In this document: in pieces, positions 7,598 through 15,583 of the stretch | Numbering within the stretch: the stretch's first letter is position 1 | Layout: each line of letters opens with the position of its first letter | Origin: an uncultured Bacteroidota bacterium | GTDB lineage: Bacteria > Bacteroidota > Bacteroidia > Flavobacteriales > Flavobacteriaceae | DNA length: 43,033 nucleotides | Assembly: GCA_903839195.1 (NCBI GenBank) | Contig: CAIMBK010000071.1 | Span: 1 to 43,033 of the forward strand | Direction of reading: 5' to 3' | The notes under the pieces: generated by a model | Seen by the model: the letters and a program-made list of their open reading frames with translations, nothing else | Database searches by the model: none | Told to the model about the DNA's origin: nothing | Program-made: the position numbers and the translations under genes

Positions 7598-8526
7598 TTT
7601 TTTGAAATTTCAAGCATGCGTTGTATTGGAAGTAGTGCTTTAATACGAATGTTTTCAAGAACATTAATTTCGGGATATTCATTTAACAAGCAATCATACA
7701 CTTTTTGAAGTGTATTGAGTTTCATAAAACCACATTCGCTACAGGCGCAAGTATTATTTTCAAAAACTGGTGCTGGAAGTAGGGTTTTATTTGGCACTTC
7801 TAAATGCATTTTATGCAGAATTCCAGACTCTGTGGCAACAATAAATTTTTTGCTAGGATTTGTTTTCACGAAATTGATCATTCCAGAGGTAGATCCTATA
7901 TAACTGGCTGTTTTTAAAATATGTGCTTCCGATTCTGGATGCGCAATAATTTTGGCATCTGGGTTTTTAAGATGCAATGAAATTAATTTGTCTAATGAAA
8001 AAGCTTCGTGAACCAAACAGGAACCATTCCAAAGAATCATTTTACGATTTGTTTTTTGATTAATGTAATTTCCTAAATTTCTATCGGGTGCAAAAAGGAT
8101 TGGTTTTTCAATTGGAATCGATTCAACAATTTTGATAGCATTAGAAGAAGTACAAACAATATCGCTCATCGCCTTAATTTCGGCCGAACAATTTACGTAG
8201 GTTATAACAATGTGATTCGGGTGCTGTTCTATAAATTTTTTAAATAAATCTGGCGGACATGCATCGGCAAGAGAACATCCAGCATTCAAATCGGGTAGGA
8301 TTACTTTTTTACTTGGATTTAAGATTTTGGCGGTTTCAGCCATAAAATACACCCCAGCAAATAGAATAATATCGGCAGTAGTTTTTTCGGCTTCTTGAGA
8401 TAAACCCAAACTATCTCCAACAAAATCAGCAATTTCTTGAATGGCGGCATCTTGATAATAATGGGCTAAAAGTATCGCGTTTTTTTCTTTTTTTAATGCT
8501 AGAATTTTGGCTTTTAGAATTTCCAT
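7594..8526 (-). CDS. nadA: Quinolinate synthase
   Basis: This 310-aa enzyme condenses iminoaspartate with dihydroxyacetone phosphate to quinolinate, using an oxygen- and NO-sensitive [4Fe-4S] cluster. Family features are LLAHYYQDAAIQEIADFVGDS near the start, LNAGCSLADACPPD, VTYVNCSAEIKAMSDIVCTS, AHPESEAHI, FIVATESGILHKM and the C-terminal cysteine motif CACSECGFMK. The length is normal. It lies 13 bp after norB and overlaps nadB by 4 nt, so the pair is co-transcribed with the NO-reductase-like genes. Pairing a cluster-dependent NAD-synthesis enzyme with NO-detoxification genes suggests that this copy serves NO-stressed or anaerobic growth; whether the genome has another nadA cannot be seen here. 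Confidence 0.95.
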   Translation of the reverse strand: MEILKAKILALKKEKNAILLAHYYQDAAIQEIADFVGDSLGLSQEAEKTTADIILFAGVYFMAETAKILNPSKKVILPDLNAGCSLADACPPDLFKKFIEQHPNHIVITYVNCSAEIKAMSDIVCTSSNAIKIVESIPIEKPILFAPDRNLGNYINQKTNRKMILWNGSCLVHEAFSLDKLISLHLKNPDAKIIAHPESEAHILKTASYIGSTSGMINFVKTNPSKKFIVATESGILHKMHLEVPNKTLLPAPVFENNTCACSECGFMKLNTLQKVYDCLLNEYPEINVLENIRIKALLPIQRMLEISKK

Positions 8527-8539
8527 TATTAGTTTTTAT

Positions 8540-9868
8540 TTAATTTAGTTTGGTAAAATACCCTTTTTTTAATTCATTAATTAACGGAATAATAATAAGG
8601 CAAAGTCCTATAAAAATTCCTATTCCAGAAAATAAGAACATGCAATAATAACCATACAAAGAAACCTGCATTTCAGCAAACGAAATGTCTTTTGTAAAAT
8701 ACATCCAATGACTTTTTTTAATTCCAGCCAATAGCAAACTTATCCAGAAAACAAAAAAAGAGACTTTGAAAATAGAAAATCCTATTTGTAATTGTCTGCT
8801 TTTACAGTCAAAATCGGGGTTGATTTTAGCGATAATATACAAGATTGAGGCTAATAATATTGTTGTGTTTATTCCGATTGTAGTTCCCATCGAATGAGCA
8901 ACCGTTATAAGAGTTCCATGTGTAAATAAGTTTATTGCTGGAATAGAAAACAACAAGGCTAAAATTAAATTTAGAAATATCCAATAATCCGCCAGAACTA
9001 GAAATTTGTAAGAAAGAAAGTGGTTTGATTTACTATTTTCAGACAAACTATTTTTCCATTTATAAATGATATGAAACAAAATAATCCATTCGGTCATACT
9101 AATTGCATAGGCAAAATAGCGAATCCAAGGAGCTGTGGGAATAATATACACATGATGTGCCCAGCCAAACATTAAGTTAATCAACCCTAAAAAGTAAAAA
9201 AAGAAAGATTCTTTTTTGGTTCCAATGGAATTATCTTGACTAATTTTTGACATTAAAAAAAGTGCAGTTCCATAAACTAACATATTCCAAGAACCCACAA
9301 AAGAGCCTCCAGCTTTCCATTGAACGGCCAAATCTTTAATATAATTTTGTCTAAAAGACGGCATTAACCAAAAATAAGCCTCACATAAATGATAGGTCAT
9401 AAATACAATTCCTGTGCCCCACATACAATAATAAACGGGCCATTGATAAGGTTTTTGAAAAACGGTTTTAAAATAATTAATTCCAAATAAAAACCATCCT
9501 ATAAGAATTGGCAAAATTAATAAAGGAGGGAATTCCAAATATTCTCTGCCGCCCTTTATTCCAAAAAAATAACAGCCATAAATAAAAACCCCAGTAAATA
9601 GGAATATTGCAAAATGAATTTTTACTAGTTTTTTAGAAAACAAATGGAAAGAATGGGATATATAAAAATAAATTCCTCCCGAAGAAGAAAGGATAATCCA
9701 GGAAATTACGGAAGTTACATGAAGCGGTCTTAAACTATTGAAAGGAAGTGTTTCTTTAATAAATTCAGGAACTAGATATTGAAATCCAGATAAAACACCA
9801 AAAAACATTCCTAATAGTAACGCAATTAGCGCTATTGTTAAAAATAAAATAGCGGTTTTATTTTTCAT
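8540..9868 (-). CDS. NorB-like heme-copper-type subunit with altered metal ligands
   Basis: This integral membrane protein (442 aa from the ATG at 9868) has many hydrophobic helices and aligns by eye with cNOR NorB. RPLHVTSVISW supplies the first low-spin heme His (H50), GWAHHVY the adjacent His pair of the non-heme metal site (H238, H239), and THGTLITVAHSM the high-spin heme His (H325). Three expected features are absent. The helix corresponding to HLWVEGVWE reads GGSFVGSWN, so the third metal His and the Glu are missing. The HxH motif is HSM, putting Met327 where the second low-spin heme His should be. I prefer the start at 9868 to the track's 9943 because the latter adds 25 non-membrane residues lying inside norC; 9868 leaves an 11-bp overlap. 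With NorC upstream, NO reduction is the likely role, but an unusual heme-copper family or a different substrate is possible. Confidence 0.75.
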   Translation of the reverse strand: MKNKTAILFLTIALIALLLGMFFGVLSGFQYLVPEFIKETLPFNSLRPLHVTSVISWIILSSSGGIYFYISHSFHLFSKKLVKIHFAIFLFTGVFIYGCYFFGIKGGREYLEFPPLLILPILIGWFLFGINYFKTVFQKPYQWPVYYCMWGTGIVFMTYHLCEAYFWLMPSFRQNYIKDLAVQWKAGGSFVGSWNMLVYGTALFLMSKISQDNSIGTKKESFFFYFLGLINLMFGWAHHVYIIPTAPWIRYFAYAISMTEWIILFHIIYKWKNSLSENSKSNHFLSYKFLVLADYWIFLNLILALLFSIPAINLFTHGTLITVAHSMGTTIGINTTILLASILYIIAKINPDFDCKSRQLQIGFSIFKVSFFVFWISLLLAGIKKSHWMYFTKDISFAEMQVSLYGYYCMFLFSGIGIFIGLCLIIIPLINELKKGYFTKLN

Positions 9869-10295
9869 TTTTAGTTTGTATTTCGACCCAACCATTTGGA
9901 TGGATTGTAGCATTTCTATTAGGATAATACCCCGTTTGGTCAACTTCTTTTAAAAATACAATAAGTGCCCGTTTTTCGGATTTTGAGAAATGAAATTTAG
10001 GCATCGATTTTATTCCGCTGGTCAAAAAGGCATTGATGTAATTGGGCCCTTTGTTTGTATCTGAATAAATATTGGTTAAATCAGGGCCTAAATAGCCGCC
10101 CAAACCATACAATTGATGGCAATGAAAACAACTGTTTTGCTGCCAAATAGTTTCGCCAATAAGCGCTTCTTTGCTTAGATTATTTTGGCAATTATCAATA
10201 TCATCTGAATAAATATTGCCATTATATATAATGAAAACAATTATTAAACTCAATAAAAATCCAATATAAAAATAATTATTGGGCGAATTATGCAT
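9858..10295 (-). CDS. norC: NorC-like membrane-anchored cytochrome c
   Basis: This 145-aa protein has one N-terminal membrane anchor (about residues 9-25) and one heme-c site CFHCH (C56, C59, H60). The surrounding pattern GETIWQQNSCFHCHQLYG, then GYLGPDLTN, then MPKFHFSKSEKRALIVFLK, follows cNOR NorC closely, including the distal heme ligand in MPKF (M98). It would pass electrons from the periplasmic side to the NorB-like subunit. It is the first gene of norC-norB-nadA-nadB. The FNR-like dyad and -7 element directly upstream indicate activation under low oxygen or NO. Unlike its partner, nothing in NorC looks degenerate. Confidence 0.88.
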   Translation of the reverse strand: MHNSPNNYFYIGFLLSLIIVFIIYNGNIYSDDIDNCQNNLSKEALIGETIWQQNSCFHCHQLYGLGGYLGPDLTNIYSDTNKGPNYINAFLTSGIKSMPKFHFSKSEKRALIVFLKEVDQTGYYPNRNATIHPNGWVEIQTKNEK

Positions 10296-10316
10296 ATTAA
10301 AAACACTTTAAGAATG

Positions 10317-10359
10317 CAAAAGTATTTTAAATACTAAATTAATAGTATGATAAATATCA
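10317..10359 (-). promoter_or_regulatory. FNR-type operator plus -7 element upstream of norC
   Basis: TGATAAATATCA (10348-10359, centre 10353.5) is a perfect FNR core. On the minus strand TACTTTTG (10324-10317, centre 10320.5) fully matches TAnnTTTG. The centres are 33 bp apart, placing the dyad near -41 of the predicted start. Between them lies a perfect 7-bp-arm inverted repeat, AGTATTTTAAATACT (10321-10335), which overlaps the -7 region and could be a second operator. No -33 TTG is evident. Confidence 0.68.
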
Positions 10360-10406
10360 GGAAGTAGAAATAGTAGAAATCAATAAAATGGAATACTATT
10401 ATTAAT

Positions 10407-13280
10407 TTAGATGCCCATTAAAAAGCCAATTAGATTTTCTTTTTTGGTAAGTCCTAATTTTTTACGCAATCGGTATCTCGCGAGTTCAACGCCACCATTG
10501 GAAATATTCATTATTTCCGCAATTTCTTTCGTGGACATATTCATTAATAAATAGGTTGACAAATCCAATTCACGTGGCGAAATGGTTGGGAATTTTTCTT
10601 TTAATCGCTTAAGAAAATCAAAATGAACATTTTTGATATGCTTTTCTAAATCCTTCCAACTTTTGTCTGTATTTACTTCCTTTACGATACTTTTATTCAA
10701 TTTTGAAAATTGATATTTAGTGGATTCATCAAAAGAATCGGCATTAATATCTTTCAATTTATGAATAATTCCGTTTAGGATTTTATTTTTCTTTACAACT
10801 TGCAGCGTATTATTAACCAGCTCTTTATCTTTAAGTAAAATTTTAATTTGAAGTTTATCATTTTTCAAACGTTCAATTTCTTTTTCCAACTCAAATTGCT
10901 CTTGTTTGATTTTAGATTCTTTTTCCAAATACAAACGGCGTTGTTCAATCGTTTCAATATATTTATTTTTTCGGATTTTTAGGCTAATTCGCTGACGTAC
11001 AATTTTTATTGATATAAAAATTAATGCCAAATAAAACAAATAGGCCAAAAAATGCCGGTACCATGGAGGCGAAACTGTAAAACCAAGAAGGGATTGCTCC
11101 GAAATTACACCAAAACTATTTCTAACTTTTACCCGCATGATATAATCGCCTTCGTGTAAATTGGTGTATTCTTTAACAGGCGTTGTAGACCAATTACTCC
11201 AGCGATCATCAAAACCTTCAAGTTGATAGGAATAAACAACATTTTCAATGTTTTCAAAAGTTGGCGATGAAAAGGTAAATTTTACATGATTTGATGCGTA
11301 TGGAATAGCAATTTTTTGAATTTGATTCTTTCCGTTTCCAAAGGATAATGTGTCATTAGAGAAGGTCAAACTTCGAATAAATACCTTTGGTTTATATATT
11401 GAATTTTGGAGTAACTTTGAGTCATAATGAGCCAGTCCATCCGTGAGACCAATAAAAATCGTATTTAAATCGATAGTGTTTACAGACTCATAATTGGAAA
11501 CTAATTTTCCTGTAAAATTTGAAAATGGAGCTGAAATATTTCTGTAGCGACCGGAATTTTCTTTCATTAAAACTCCAATGGATTCGCCATAAAAATACCA
11601 AATATTGCCAAATTTATCTTCGTTTATGGTTTTGACAATTGGAATCTTTTGGAATAATTGATTCATTTTCTTTACTTCAAAAAACGAATCTTGTTCATTC
11701 AAATAGACAAAAAAGTGATTGTTAATTTGGAAATACACTTTGTTCTGAATGGTTTGAATACTTCCAATTCCTTTTAAATTATCTGAAATGTTTTTGTAAT
11801 TTTTAATTGAATTAAAACGCGTTAAAGATCCATTTAATTCCATTCGAAAAACAAGTTCGTCCTTTTTGAACCATAAATAATGAGCATCCATTTCGAATTT
11901 ATTCACGGATTTGGAATACCCTTCTATCTTATTTTTAAAGCGCCATTGTCCGTTCGTATTTTCAAAAACCGTAAATCCGTTATATCCAGAACCAATCAAA
12001 ATGTTGGGATTATTGGGTTGTTTTTTGAAACCCCAACACCCTTTATTGTCAATAAATTGTATCGTTTGATCGGGTTTTATTAAAATAGACCCTTTATTAT
12101 GAGCGCATACTAATTGGTTGTCAATAAGTTGAATGTTCCATGCTTGGCCGGTAGTTACTGGCAAAAGCCGAAAAGAATCATCCTTGAAATTCGCATCCCA
12201 TTTATGATAAAAAACACCTTGATTCGTTGCAACATAAAGATTTCCGTAACAAACTACCGATGCGTAAACCGTGCTTATTTCGAAGCTTTCACCAAAAAAA
12301 GTAAAAGGTGAATTTTCATTAATAAAGGTAATTCCATTATCCAATCCGAGCCATAGATTTTTTTTGTTATCTACAAAAGAAGTTAGTACCGTATTGTTTT
12401 GTAAACCGTTTTTTCGATTAATATGCTGAATGATTTTGCCATTAAAATCACAAATTGCCAAACCATCTAAAACCGAATTAATCACAATAAACGAATCGTT
12501 GATTAAAGCCCCGCCCAAACAATTGTTTATCTTAACAAATTCATTTACTTCGGTATTCCAGGGAAGTATTTTTTCGTTTTCATAGAGAAAAATTCCTTTA
12601 TCAATTGTGGCAATAAGTATACAATTATTTGGCAAACCAAACATTCCCCAAACTTCGGTATTGTTGACAATTTCGGTTCCAGAAAGTGGCAACAGCCGTC
12701 CGTTTGAATATTCCATCAACCCCTTTGAAACGTCTTGAAAGTAAAGTTTATTATTGACAATAAATGAAAACTGAAACCGTTTAGGTGGCTCAAAAGTTCG
12801 AATGGTATTGTTTTTATAAATATAGGTTTTCTCGAAAGTTTGAAAAAATACCTCATCATTAAAAATGTGAATTTTCCAGATAAAATCAATGATTTTGGAA
12901 TCCTTTTTCTTGACCATATTAGATAAGGAAAAATAATTTAATTTTCCTTTTGACCCTATTTTAAAAAAACCAAATTCATTATAACCACCCACAAAAATTC
13001 GTCCACTTGGATCAATTTTTAAACTTCGGATTGCGGCAGAATTTGGAATAGTATATTTAGACCAAGAGGCGCCATCAAATTGATATAGTCCACTATTATT
13101 AGCAAAATACATATTTCCGTTTTGATCTTGGTCGATGTTCCAGTTTTGGGTTTCTCCTTTATACTCGGTTCTCTTGAAATTTCTAATTTCTGGAAAACCA
13201 AGACTTTTTACTTGAGATTCCATTAATTGAAACACAAAAAACAGGAAAAAAAACGTAATATATTCTTTAAGGAATTTCAT
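10407..13280 (-). CDS. Membrane-spanning propeller sensor with LuxR-type HTH (one-component regulator)
   Basis: This 957-aa protein begins with a hydrophobic signal segment (residues 4-20). A long region of two-component-regulator-propeller-like repeats follows (for example GLYQFDGASWSKY, NLWLGLDNGITFINE, GNIWYFYGESIGVL). Then comes a Y_Y_Y domain (VVYSYQLEGFDDRWSNWS), one membrane helix (HFLAYLFYLALIFISI), a charged coiled coil, and at the very C-terminus a LuxR/GerE helix-turn-helix (ISPRELDLSTYLLMNMSTKEI). There is no histidine-kinase or receiver domain, so signal and DNA binding are in one chain, a layout resembling that of SusR-like regulators. It is divergent from the SusE/F-like gene and next to SusC/SusD, so it most likely senses a periplasmic sugar product and controls this locus, perhaps through the 17-bp direct repeats at 13463-13512. 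Confidence 0.85.
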   Translation of the reverse strand: MKFLKEYITFFFLFFVFQLMESQVKSLGFPEIRNFKRTEYKGETQNWNIDQDQNGNMYFANNSGLYQFDGASWSKYTIPNSAAIRSLKIDPSGRIFVGGYNEFGFFKIGSKGKLNYFSLSNMVKKKDSKIIDFIWKIHIFNDEVFFQTFEKTYIYKNNTIRTFEPPKRFQFSFIVNNKLYFQDVSKGLMEYSNGRLLPLSGTEIVNNTEVWGMFGLPNNCILIATIDKGIFLYENEKILPWNTEVNEFVKINNCLGGALINDSFIVINSVLDGLAICDFNGKIIQHINRKNGLQNNTVLTSFVDNKKNLWLGLDNGITFINENSPFTFFGESFEISTVYASVVCYGNLYVATNQGVFYHKWDANFKDDSFRLLPVTTGQAWNIQLIDNQLVCAHNKGSILIKPDQTIQFIDNKGCWGFKKQPNNPNILIGSGYNGFTVFENTNGQWRFKNKIEGYSKSVNKFEMDAHYLWFKKDELVFRMELNGSLTRFNSIKNYKNISDNLKGIGSIQTIQNKVYFQINNHFFVYLNEQDSFFEVKKMNQLFQKIPIVKTINEDKFGNIWYFYGESIGVLMKENSGRYRNISAPFSNFTGKLVSNYESVNTIDLNTIFIGLTDGLAHYDSKLLQNSIYKPKVFIRSLTFSNDTLSFGNGKNQIQKIAIPYASNHVKFTFSSPTFENIENVVYSYQLEGFDDRWSNWSTTPVKEYTNLHEGDYIMRVKVRNSFGVISEQSLLGFTVSPPWYRHFLAYLFYLALIFISIKIVRQRISLKIRKNKYIETIEQRRLYLEKESKIKQEQFELEKEIERLKNDKLQIKILLKDKELVNNTLQVVKKNKILNGIIHKLKDINADSFDESTKYQFSKLNKSIVKEVNTDKSWKDLEKHIKNVHFDFLKRLKEKFPTISPRELDLSTYLLMNMSTKEIAEIMNISNGGVELARYRLRKKLGLTKKENLIGFLMGI

Positions 13281-13462
13281 AAAATATAATCTATAGATTG
13301 CTATAATTTAGTGCTAAAAACAACAAAACAATACTGAAAATAGATGTGATAAATCTAAAATCAATATCTTTTTTATAAATGTAGTGTTTGTTTTTGAATT
13401 ATCACTTTTTTAAATTAGGTTTTTATATAATTAAATTACTCAATGTCAATACTATAAATATT

Positions 13463-13512
13463 TTTTGATGTGTTTTTGTAATATTAATAATTTGATTTTG
13501 ATGTGTTTTTGT
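13463..13512 (+). repeat. Two perfect 17-bp direct repeats, candidate regulator sites
   Basis: TTTTGATGTGTTTTTGT occurs at 13463-13479 and again at 13496-13512, a period of 33 bp (about three helical turns). They lie in the 316-bp divergent gap between the sensor gene and the SusE/F-like gene, at about -92 and -59 of the promoter predicted at 13528-13556. This is a typical place for activator sites. A looser relative, TAGTGTTTGTTTTTG, occurs near 13381. The rest of the gap shows nothing further that I can assign. Confidence 0.6.
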
Positions 13513-13527
13513 TAGGTATTAAAATTA

Positions 13528-13556
13528 TTGTAATGAAAATTTCAATTGTAATATTG
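13528..13556 (+). promoter_or_regulatory. Candidate promoter of the SusE/F-like gene
   Basis: TTG at 13528-13530 is followed after 18 nt by TAATATTG (13549-13556), which matches TAnnTTTG at five of six positions. It would give a leader of about 35 nt before the ATG at 13597. Consensus match only. Confidence 0.35.
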
Positions 13557-13596
13557 ATTCAAATTAATAATTATTTAACAATTAAACTTACAAATT

Positions 13597-15351
13597 ATGA
13601 AAACAAAATTACATTTGTTTATTGCTACTTTATTGTTTGGCTTCGGAATGAATGCCCAAACTGTAACTATTACAGGTACAGGAACTGGTGGTTGGACGCA
13701 ACCTGGTGCAGTTTCATTAACTTCTACTGATGGAGTTGTTTTTACCGCAACTAACTTTGAAATCGTTAATGACGGTCAGTTAAAATTCTCTGAAAACGGG
13801 AGTTGGAATACTACTTACGGTAACGCAACAGCTCCTGGATTTCCAACCGGAACAGGTACACTTGCTGGTGCTGTTAACATCGTGGGAACTTTAGGTTTTT
13901 GGAATGTAACTTACAATTTTACTACTAAGGATTATGCATTTACACCGGGAGTAAATCCTAATGCAGTAATTAAAATTAATGGTGGTGGATTAGCTTCTGA
14001 TGTTCAAATGTCAACATTAAATGGATCTGCTTACAATAAAAAAAGCGTGACTTTCCCTGGTGGAAATGCTAAATTTATTCAAGAAGGCTCATCTAATGAA
14101 TGGGGTGGTGCTTTTCCTGATGGACCAGTTGTTTCTGGAGAATTAATTCCAGTACCAGCAGGAACTTTTAATGTGTATTTTACAAAAAACACTCAAACTG
14201 CACCAGCGGAATATATTTTTGAACCAACAGTTGTTAGTATGATTGGAAACTTCGTAGGAAGTGGTTGGGGAGCTGATATTGATTTCGAAACTACGGATAA
14301 TGTCAATTTCACAAAAACGAATTACACATTTACTCCAAATGGAACTGATACTGTAATCCACATGAAAATTAGAGACAACCATGATTGGTCATTCCAATTT
14401 GGTGTTCCTGTATCAAATGTTTCTGCAACTTCAGGAACATTAATTACTACAAACGCACAAGATTTAACTTTGCCTCCAGGAATTTACAATGTAGCTTTTA
14501 ATAGAAGTACATATGATTATAGTTTTACATTATTAGGTTCTAATCCGGTAATTAAATTAACCGGAACTGCAATTGGAGCAACAGATGTAAATATGATTAC
14601 TACAGACGGAGAAGCTTATACTAAACAAAGTGTTGCCTGTGTAGTTGGAACTGCAAAATTTATTGAAGAAGGTACTTCAAATCAATGGTCAAGTGCTGGT
14701 TTCCCTGCAGGAACTGGAACTCAAGCTGGAACTCTTATTCCACTTACGGAAGCAGCTTTCAATGTTAGCTTTACAAAAAGTACTGGAGCATACAGCTTTG
14801 ATCATGTAGCCGTTTCAATGGTTGGAGGTTTTAACAATTGGGGTGGTTCAGCTGATATCGATATGACATCTACAGATGGAATTTCTTTTGCAGCTAGCAA
14901 TCAAGTGTTTGCAACAGCTACAGAATTAAAATTTAGAGACAACCACGATTGGGCAAACGCCTTTGGATCAACTGTTAATCCATCTGCATTTCCTTCAGGA
15001 ACAGCAGGCGGAATTAATCAAAATATTGCTGTGCCAGCTGGTACATATAACATTACTTTTAACAGAAATACTTTGGCTTACAGTTTTGCTGACTTAGGTA
15101 CAAGTAACTTTGCTTCTGCTAAGTTTAATGTTTATCCAAATCCAACAACAAACAATTGGAATTTTGTGTCTAACAACAACGCTCAAATAAACACAATTCA
15201 AATTGTGGATATGTTAGGAAAAGTTGTTTTGACTAAAAACGTTACTTCAAATGAAGTTACTGTGGATGCTTCCAATTTAAACACTGGAATCTACTTTGCA
15301 AGAATAGCTACTGCTACTGCAATTGAAACAGTGAAATTAGTGAAAAACTAA
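13597..15351 (+). CDS. SusE/F-like modular glycan-binding protein with T9SS sorting domain
   Basis: This 584-aa protein starts with a Sec signal peptide (MKTKLHLFIATLLFGFGMNAQ) without a lipobox cysteine. Five related beta modules of about 85-100 residues follow and alternate between two types. One contains KFxxNxxW-like or RDNHDW motifs and ends in NVTYNFTTKDYAF or NITFNRNTLAYSF. The other contains KFIQEGSSNEW or KFIEEGTSNQW. These resemble SusE/SusF starch-binding modules. The last 75 residues (KFNVYPNPTTNNWNF through GIYFARI to VKLVKN) are a type A T9SS C-terminal sorting domain. Classical SusE/F proteins are outer-membrane lipoproteins; this one would instead be exported by T9SS and cleaved. 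It has its own promoter region and terminator, ahead of susC. Ligand unknown; a glucan is suggested by the GH30 genes downstream. Confidence 0.85.
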   Translation: MKTKLHLFIATLLFGFGMNAQTVTITGTGTGGWTQPGAVSLTSTDGVVFTATNFEIVNDGQLKFSENGSWNTTYGNATAPGFPTGTGTLAGAVNIVGTLGFWNVTYNFTTKDYAFTPGVNPNAVIKINGGGLASDVQMSTLNGSAYNKKSVTFPGGNAKFIQEGSSNEWGGAFPDGPVVSGELIPVPAGTFNVYFTKNTQTAPAEYIFEPTVVSMIGNFVGSGWGADIDFETTDNVNFTKTNYTFTPNGTDTVIHMKIRDNHDWSFQFGVPVSNVSATSGTLITTNAQDLTLPPGIYNVAFNRSTYDYSFTLLGSNPVIKLTGTAIGATDVNMITTDGEAYTKQSVACVVGTAKFIEEGTSNQWSSAGFPAGTGTQAGTLIPLTEAAFNVSFTKSTGAYSFDHVAVSMVGGFNNWGGSADIDMTSTDGISFAASNQVFATATELKFRDNHDWANAFGSTVNPSAFPSGTAGGINQNIAVPAGTYNITFNRNTLAYSFADLGTSNFASAKFNVYPNPTTNNWNFVSNNNAQINTIQIVDMLGKVVLTKNVTSNEVTVDASNLNTGIYFARIATATAIETVKLVKN

Positions 15352-15368
15352 GACCTATTTTATAATTA

Positions 15369-15404
15369 GTCCCTTACATCCATAAGACGTAAGGGACTTT
15401 TTTT
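15369..15404 (+). terminator. Rho-independent terminator after the SusE/F-like gene
   Basis: GTCCCTTAC and GTAAGGGAC form a perfect 9-bp stem with an 11-nt loop, followed directly by seven T. It lies 18 nt after the stop codon and separates this gene from susC. The remaining 180 bp up to susC contain no clear promoter motif. Confidence 0.9.
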
Positions 15405-15583
15405 ATTACAAAACAGATTAAATAAAAAACTGCATTTAGTTTCTATAAAGGCAAAACAATTTATTTAGAATCAAGAAATCTTAAATTCTTTCTGAACATT
15501 TTATTCAATAAAATTGTCCAAAAAAAATGAAGTAGCTCTTTTTATAAATAAATAAACCTAAAACTAAATAAAATCAATCCATT

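Noticed and set aside
9869-9943. 25-codon N-terminal extension of the NorB-like ORF
   Set aside because: It lies entirely within norC, is polar and non-conserved in look, and the ATG at 9868 sits directly before the first membrane helix.
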